Shown here: positions 63,158-64,000 of the stretch, in pieces
Numbering within the stretch: position 1 is the first letter of the stretch
Layout of the letters: each line of letters opens with the position of its first letter
NCBI RefSeq assembly: GCF_900637655.1
Contig: NZ_LR134384.1
Coordinates: 1,984,001-2,048,000, forward strand
Direction: 5' to 3'
DNA: 64,000 nt
Source of the DNA: Segatella oris
Lineage (GTDB): Bacteria > Bacteroidota > Bacteroidia > Bacteroidales > Bacteroidaceae
The notes under the pieces: model-generated
Database searches by the model: none
Told to the model about the DNA's origin: nothing
The model's input: the letters and a program-made list of their open reading frames with translations, nothing else
Program-made: the position numbers and the translations under genes

Positions 63158-63173
63158 TTATTTCGTACTTTTG
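63140..63173 (+). promoter_or_regulatory. Promoter of the small membrane protein gene
   Basis: TTTG (63140-63143) and TACTTTTG (63166-63173), 22 bases apart, interleaved with the opposing rpsF promoter. Confidence 0.68.
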
Positions 63174-63189
63174 TACCAAACTTTTAATA

Positions 63190-63393
63190 ATGAAGAAATT
63201 CTATTCAACAATGCTCAAGCATGCTATTCAATATATTGGGTTGCCACTTGTATATTTAGGAGTTGCGCTCTTATGTGCCCACCATTTCCTAAATCTACAC
63301 CACCATAATTGGATACTTTTTACGAGTTTGGCGCTTGTCATTATTGGAATTATCGGTCACACAATAAATGACAAACACCAAACTAACTATTAG
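63190..63393 (+). CDS. Small membrane protein, 67 aa
   Basis: Starts KKFYSTMLKHAIQYIGLPLV and has two membrane helices (about 15-30 and 42-58) joined by a His-rich loop (AHHFLNLHHHNW); ends in a short polar tail. No family I can name. Behind a good promoter that overlaps the rpsF promoter, so it is likely expressed. Convergent with the response-regulator gene, nine bases apart. Confidence 0.65.
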   Translation: MKKFYSTMLKHAIQYIGLPLVYLGVALLCAHHFLNLHHHNWILFTSLALVIIGIIGHTINDKHQTNY

Positions 63394-63402
63394 AATCTCA
63401 TT

Positions 63403-64000
63403 TTAATCATCTTCTGGTGTAATCAGCTTATAGCCTTTACCATGAATATTGATGATTTCAATCTGTGGATCATCTTTCAAATGCTTACGCAACTTCGTAA
63501 TATACACATCCATAGAACGCGCATTGAAATAGTTATCATCAATCCATATCGTCTTCAAGGCAAAGTCACGCTGAAGAATTTCATTTGCATGTGAACACAG
63601 CAACGCAAGCAGTTCATTCTCCTTGGTTGTCAACTTTGTCTGCTTTTCACCTATAACAAGCAACTGCTTCTGGGTATCAAATGTGAACTTACCAATATGA
63701 TAAAGCGTACTTTCCTTATTCTTCTTACCACGTACGCGACGCAGGATGGCCTCAATACGGAACACGAGTTCTTCCATGGAGAAAGGCTTTGTAATGTAAT
63801 CGTCAGCACCAATCTTAAAACCTTCAAGGATATCTTCCTTCAATGTCTTTGCTGTCAAGAAGATAATTGGAATTTCAGCATTGGCCTGACGGATTTCCTG
63901 TGCCAAAGTGAAACCATCTTTCTTTGGCATCATAACATCAAGCACACAGATATCAAATTTATTCTTCAAGAACTCTCTATAACCAACCTCACCATCAGGG
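63403..64000 (-). CDS. OmpR-family response regulator (RprY-like), 5' end outside the window
   Basis: About 199 codons to the window edge. Receiver domain from YREFLKNKFDICVLDVMMPK (phospho-acceptor Asp in VLDVMMP), PIIFLTAKTLKED and DDYITKPFSMEELVFR, then a winged-helix effector with LTTKENELLALLCSHAN and VYITKLRKHLKDDP. The RprY-type wording (GADDYITKPFSMEEL, ARSMDVYITKLRKHL) fits Bacteroidota RprY. The frame runs on past 63969, where an internal TTG is not the true start. The sensor kinase would be expected beyond the window. Confidence 0.93.
   Translation of the reverse strand, partial: PDGEVGYREFLKNKFDICVLDVMMPKKDGFTLAQEIRQANAEIPIIFLTAKTLKEDILEGFKIGADDYITKPFSMEELVFRIEAILRRVRGKKNKESTLYHIGKFTFDTQKQLLVIGEKQTKLTTKENELLALLCSHANEILQRDFALKTIWIDDNYFNARSMDVYITKLRKHLKDDPQIEIINIHGKGYKLITPEDD

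Overview
This window is chromosomal DNA from a member of the Bacteroidota, most likely Prevotellaceae (Prevotella sensu lato). The evidence is threefold. Perfect matches to the Bacteroidota -7 promoter box TAnnTTTG, some with a TTTG -33 box 19-22 bases upstream, stand before many genes. Several families are typical of or restricted to the phylum: DUF4270 and DUF4295 proteins, a DUF4105/Lnb-type protein, a short GlgA-like protein beside panC, a PpiD-like foldase and an LptC lipoprotein. Ribosomal and tRNA genes are of Bacteroidota type. No rRNA, tRNA, CRISPR array or intact insertion sequence was found.

Layout. 1-2.1 kb: 5' part of an SPFH-domain gene, a decayed gene and a gene desert. 2.1-8.5 kb: panC-panD (pantothenate), divergent from a short glycogen-synthase-like protein, a DUF4270 lipoprotein, a 43-aa protein, a 5'-nucleotidase and an NAD diphosphatase. 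9.2-13 kb: TRIC-like channel, 2-hydroxyacid dehydrogenase, RarA and an acidic-tailed unknown. 13.2-26.2 kb: an AT-rich surface-polysaccharide locus read on the minus strand from one promoter near 26.17 kb. It holds a flippase, two acetyltransferases, two epimerases, a Wzy-like polymerase, four GT2/GT4 transferases, a CDP-glycerol-type transferase and a WecG/TagA transferase, plus a frameshifted acetyltransferase and an IS4-type transposase scrap. 26.3-32.6 kb: dnaB, ispE, a Nudix hydrolase, bL28-bL33-DUF4295, pncC, tsaD and map. 33.5-39.5 kb: an HU gene, a 29-aa bS22/mS38-like protein and RNase G; then on the minus strand ftsY, rimO and two HU-type genes, one of them an HU-membrane-LysM fusion. 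40.3-46 kb: PpiD-like foldase, CNNM/CorC protein, LptC and an outer-membrane barrel. 46-52.2 kb: DUF4105/Lnb protein, a degenerate phosphodiesterase and secA. 52.9-63.4 kb: two small winged-helix proteins, aspS, pdxS-pdxT with a ThiD-like/AraC fusion regulator, a GH13 amylase fused to an AlaX-type tRNA-editing domain, fabD, rplI-rpsR-rpsF and a small membrane protein. The window ends inside an OmpR-type response regulator.

The most unusual things are: (1) an array of palindromes at an exact 41-bp phase (82-bp super-period) at 58.21-58.60 kb, whose stem sequences change while pairing is kept, lying just upstream of the ThiD-like/AraC-pdxS-pdxT operon; (2) a dispersed non-coding element family in all five large gene deserts, sharing GCAATCTGCRTCA and a GCGTAT...ATACGC hairpin; (3) the amylase-AlaX fusion; (4) the kinase-like/AraC fusion beside the vitamin B6 synthase; (5) a DNA-binding HU domain joined through a membrane segment to a LysM-like domain.
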